From positions 1 to 7,512 of the forward strand of contig SFNM01000090.1 in assembly GCA_004552725.1 (NCBI GenBank): a stretch of DNA of 7,512 nt, in the 5' to 3' direction. The translations under genes and the position numbers were made by a program. Below the pieces are notes generated by a model. It was not told the origin of the DNA. It did no database searches and saw only the letters and a program-made list of their open reading frames with translations. The stretch's first letter is position 1, and each line of letters opens with the position of its first letter. This DNA is from Bacteroidales bacterium (lineage in GTDB: Bacteria > Bacteroidota > Bacteroidia > Bacteroidales > Muribaculaceae). Positions 5,454-7,512 of the stretch are shown here, one piece after another.

Positions 5454-6890
5454 TTATTCTTTTGTTGTATTATTGTCGGAAGATTTGCGACGCCAACCGC
5501 GCGAGCGCATCGTGGGACCTTCTTGCGGTGCAAGTTGGGGTGTGCGCCCCACAATCGACTTAAGCGCACCGGGATTGCGGCGTTTTGCCAGCGGATTTTC
5601 GCTCTCCTCGACTTCTGCGGGGCGGTCGGCGATTTTCTTGCTGCGGAAATCTTTTGCGCTACGACGGTCGCGACGCTCGGAGCGCTCCTTGCGTTCGGGG
5701 CGGTCGCTACCACGGCCGATTTTACCTCCGGCGCGCACAAACGAGCGGCGGTCGCCCGCAAACAGTTCGTATTCGCGGAGCGAACATTCCAAAGCGCCGT
5801 TCAATACGGATATTTTTTGCGAAGGTGCGAGGCCAATCTTGGCAAAATGCTCGTCGCGATAACCGATAATCCAAGCGTGGTAGCCGGTGAACACGTGCTT
5901 GAGTTGCGAGCCGAGGGTGACATAGAGCCCATCGAGGTCGGGCGCGGAGATGCGTTCGCCGTAAGGCGGGTTGGTGATAATCACGCCTGCGGGTTGCGGA
6001 GCCTCGGTCCAGTCGGCGATGCCGCGGCGTTCCAATTCGATGTATTTGCTCACACCGGCGGCTTTAATGTTTTGCGTAGCGATTTCGATGGCTTGTTTGG
6101 CGATGTCGCAGCCGTAGATTTTGAATTGGGGTGTGCGCTCGGCGCTATCGTCGTTGTAGATTTCTTCGAATAGTTCTTTGTCGAAGTCTTTCCAATGCTC
6201 GAAAGCGAAGCCACTGCGGTAGATGCCCGGAGCAATGTTGGCGGCAATCAAGGCTGCTTCGATAAGGAATGTGCCGGAACCGCACATAGGGTCGACCAAA
6301 GGCGATTGTCCGCGCCAACCGCTGCGCAAGATGATGCCTGCAGCGAGCACCTCGTTGATGGGCGCCTCGGTTTGCGCCACGCGGTAGCCGCGTTTGTGGA
6401 GCGATTCACCGGAAGAATCCAATGAGATGGTGACTTGGTCGCCGGCAATGTGCACGTTAAGCATCATATCGGCATCCTGCAAGCGCACTTTCGGACGGAA
6501 TTCTTCGCCGTGGCGGTCCTTGAACCAGTCGACGATGGCATCTTTCACGCGATAAGTCACGAAATGAGAATGGGTGAATTCATCGCTGTTCGACACAGTG
6601 TCGATAGCAAACGAGCCATCAACATCCAGCAGTGTGCTCCAATCGTATTCTTTCACATGAGCATACAACTCGTCGGTGTTCTTGGCTCGAAATTTATAGA
6701 ACGGTTTAAGGATGCGCAAAGCGGTGCGGCACTGCAAGTTAGCGCGATAAAGAAGTGCTTTATCTCCACGAAACGACACCATGCGCCTACCCGGCACCAC
6801 ATTCTCGGCGCCCAAAGCGCGGAGTTCATCAGCCAAAACGTCTTCAAGGCCTTGGAAGGTCTTGGCCACCATTTCAAAAGTATTGTCCAT
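5454..6890 (-). CDS. THUMP-domain RlmL-like 23S rRNA m2G methyltransferase
   Basis: A 478-residue SAM-dependent RNA methyltransferase of the UPF0020/RlmL family. In the order seen (numbered from a Met three residues upstream): ferredoxin-like plus THUMP region (about 5-160), a family segment SLHKRGYRVAQTEAPINEVLAAG (split around 166-188), SAM-binding motif I DPMCGSGTFLIEAA (203-216), GCDIAKQA (263-270) for the ribose acidic residue, and the catalytic TNPPYGER (309-316) typical of N2-guanine methylation. E. coli RlmL makes m2G2445; the same site is inferred here. The E. coli protein is fused to RlmK; this one lacks that half. Instead, residues from about 383 form a basic, low-complexity Arg/Lys/Glu/Ser tail, ending in a GWRRK block. 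I chose the ATG at 6890; a TTG at 6899 would add three residues but is less likely. First gene of the operon, with a TAACTTTG promoter box 26 nt upstream. Confidence 0.9.
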   Translation of the reverse strand: MDNTFEMVAKTFQGLEDVLADELRALGAENVVPGRRMVSFRGDKALLYRANLQCRTALRILKPFYKFRAKNTDELYAHVKEYDWSTLLDVDGSFAIDTVSNSDEFTHSHFVTYRVKDAIVDWFKDRHGEEFRPKVRLQDADMMLNVHIAGDQVTISLDSSGESLHKRGYRVAQTEAPINEVLAAGIILRSGWRGQSPLVDPMCGSGTFLIEAALIAANIAPGIYRSGFAFEHWKDFDKELFEEIYNDDSAERTPQFKIYGCDIAKQAIEIATQNIKAAGVSKYIELERRGIADWTEAPQPAGVIITNPPYGERISAPDLDGLYVTLGSQLKHVFTGYHAWIIGYRDEHFAKIGLAPSQKISVLNGALECSLREYELFAGDRRSFVRAGGKIGRGSDRPERKERSERRDRRSAKDFRSKKIADRPAEVEESENPLAKRRNPGALKSIVGRTPQLAPQEGPTMRSRGWRRKSSDNNTTKE

Positions 6891-6915
6891 TATTGTCAAA
6901 ATCGCTAAGTTTTTG

Positions 6916-6947
6916 CAAAGTTACAAAAACTTCCGCACACCACCGCT
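6916..6947 (-). promoter_or_regulatory. Promoter of the methyltransferase-purD-pdxB operon
   Basis: TAACTTTG (minus strand, 6923-6916) is a perfect Bacteroidetes -7 box. Transcription should start about 7 nt further on, near 6909, leaving a leader of roughly 20 nt before the ATG at 6890. The -33 region (about 6944-6947) shows no good TTTG. No other strong minus-strand promoter is seen until 2142, and gaps between the four genes are 27 nt or less, so this probably drives all four. Confidence 0.55.
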
Positions 6948-7098
6948 ATTTTTATGTAATATTTAGCATTCTGCGGTGTTTATAATTGTGTTTTTTCGTC
7001 TACCTTTTTCAGTTTTAAGGTCGATAACTCAGAATTTCCTGAAAATCAAAAGATTTCTCAATATTTCCGCTAATATTGTAGGACGCTCTTACACTTTT

Positions 7099-7162
7099 AA
7101 GGCCGAAAAAATGTAAACAACCACATTTTTAAGGCCGAAAAAGTGTGTACAACCACATTTTT
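7099..7162 (+). repeat. Tandem 32-bp hairpin repeat before the ATPase gene
   Basis: Two abutting 32-bp copies (7099-7130 and 7131-7162) agree at 29 positions; the unit opens with AAGGCCGAAAAA and ends with CAACCACATTTTT. Each copy folds into an 8-bp hairpin with an 8-nt loop: AAAAATGT with ACATTTTT in copy 1, and AAAAGTGT with ACATTTTT in copy 2. The A-to-G change in copy 2 (7143) keeps the pairing as G-U on the plus strand only, hinting at an RNA structure in the ATPase mRNA leader. A decayed partial unit (TTTTAAGGTCGA) lies at about 7014-7025. Loop sequences are AAACAACC and GTACAACC. Confidence 0.75.
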
Positions 7163-7512
7163 CAGGCGCAACATTTGCAATAAACTAATAAATTGGAAGC
7201 AGCGGCCAAACCGCAAACCGCTAATATTACGAGGCGCTCGGCAAGTAGGTAAGACGTGGCTACTTAAGGAGTTTGCTCGCCGTGCATACACCAAATATGT
7301 GTATGTGAATTTTGAGCAGGATCAAGTTTTAAGTCAAATTTTCGCTACGACTCTTGATCCCTATAAAATATTGACTGCAATTGCTTTGCGACATCAAACC
7401 ACCATTGATGAAGATACCCTTATCATTTTTGATGAAATTCAAGCGGCTCACGGTGGGGTTACTGCTTTAAAATATTTCTGTGAAGATGCGCCACAGTACC
7501 ATGTGGTGGCCG
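7143..7512 (+). CDS. AAA-family ATP-binding protein (AAA_14/DUF4143 type), 5' part
   Basis: The frame open from 7101 to the window end encodes the N-terminal part of a P-loop ATPase. A KLINWKQ...NRKPL lead-in is followed by Walker A GARQVGKT (7233-7256), then TKYVYVNFEQD, and Walker B LIIFDEIQ (7419-7442) with the typical ALKYFCEDAPQYHVVA continuation. This pattern matches the large Bacteroidetes group of AAA_14 ATPases that usually end in a DUF4143 domain (about 400 residues), which would lie beyond the window. Many are horizontally mobile or toxin-antitoxin-like in distribution; their biochemical role is not established. No in-frame ATG exists between the stop TAA at 7098 and Walker A. The GTG at 7143, inside the second 32-bp repeat, is a tentative start; ATT at 7173 or ATA at 7188 are non-standard alternatives. 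It may also be a gene whose start has been lost. It is divergent from the methyltransferase operon. Confidence 0.8.
   Translation, partial: MCTTTFFRRNICNKLINWKQRPNRKPLILRGARQVGKTWLLKEFARRAYTKYVYVNFEQDQVLSQIFATTLDPYKILTAIALRHQTTIDEDTLIIFDEIQAAHGGVTALKYFCEDAPQYHVVA

Noticed and set aside
6888..6899. TTG at 6899 as the methyltransferase start
   Set aside because: An ATG three codons later (6890) gives the family-typical short N-terminus and better spacing to the TAACTTTG promoter box.
7099..7162. CRISPR repeats
   Set aside because: The two 32-bp units abut with no spacer between them, and no cas gene is seen.

Overview
The window looks like a chromosomal segment of a Bacteroidales bacterium, plausibly a Muribaculaceae-type gut lineage. 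This rests on Bacteroidetes promoters of the TAnnTTTG class, the absence of Shine-Dalgarno sequences, a Bacteroidetes-restricted membrane family (DUF6427-like) beside purD, and a stand-alone RlmL-type methyltransferase with a basic C-terminal tail. The family-level placement is a guess; the phylum is well supported.

Layout. Positions 1-780 contain no credible protein gene. They hold a terminator-like hairpin (26-57), an AT-rich stretch with a possible promoter (131-138), a cluster of small hairpins that all present GGA in the loop (138-256), a GC-rich and highly foldable stretch (257-544), a 114-bp near-palindrome (545-658) and a second long inverted repeat (716-768). From 783 to 6890 six genes lie head to tail on the minus strand: a THUMP/RlmL-like RNA methyltransferase, purD, a DUF6427-like membrane protein and pdxB (one tight unit with a promoter near 6916), then an S24/XRE repressor and rnhB (a second unit with its own promoter near 2111-2142). 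After a divergent intergenic region with a tandem 32-bp hairpin repeat (7099-7162), the 5' part of an AAA ATPase gene runs off the plus-strand end of the window.

How the genes fit together. The upper operon is housekeeping: rRNA base methylation, the second dedicated step of purine synthesis, and the erythronate-4-phosphate dehydrogenase step of pyridoxal phosphate synthesis, with a membrane protein of unknown role between the last two. The lower pair couples a LexA-like, probably self-cleaving repressor to RNase HII by a 4-nt ATGA overlap. A perfect TACAAT-N4-ATTGTA palindrome sits between the -33 and -7 boxes of their promoter, which suggests autoregulation and perhaps stress induction of rnhB.

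The least ordinary parts are the two flanks: the structured, apparently non-coding 5' region, and the repeat-bearing leader of an ATPase gene that has no in-frame ATG. No defence island, CRISPR array, complete insertion sequence, tRNA or rRNA was seen.
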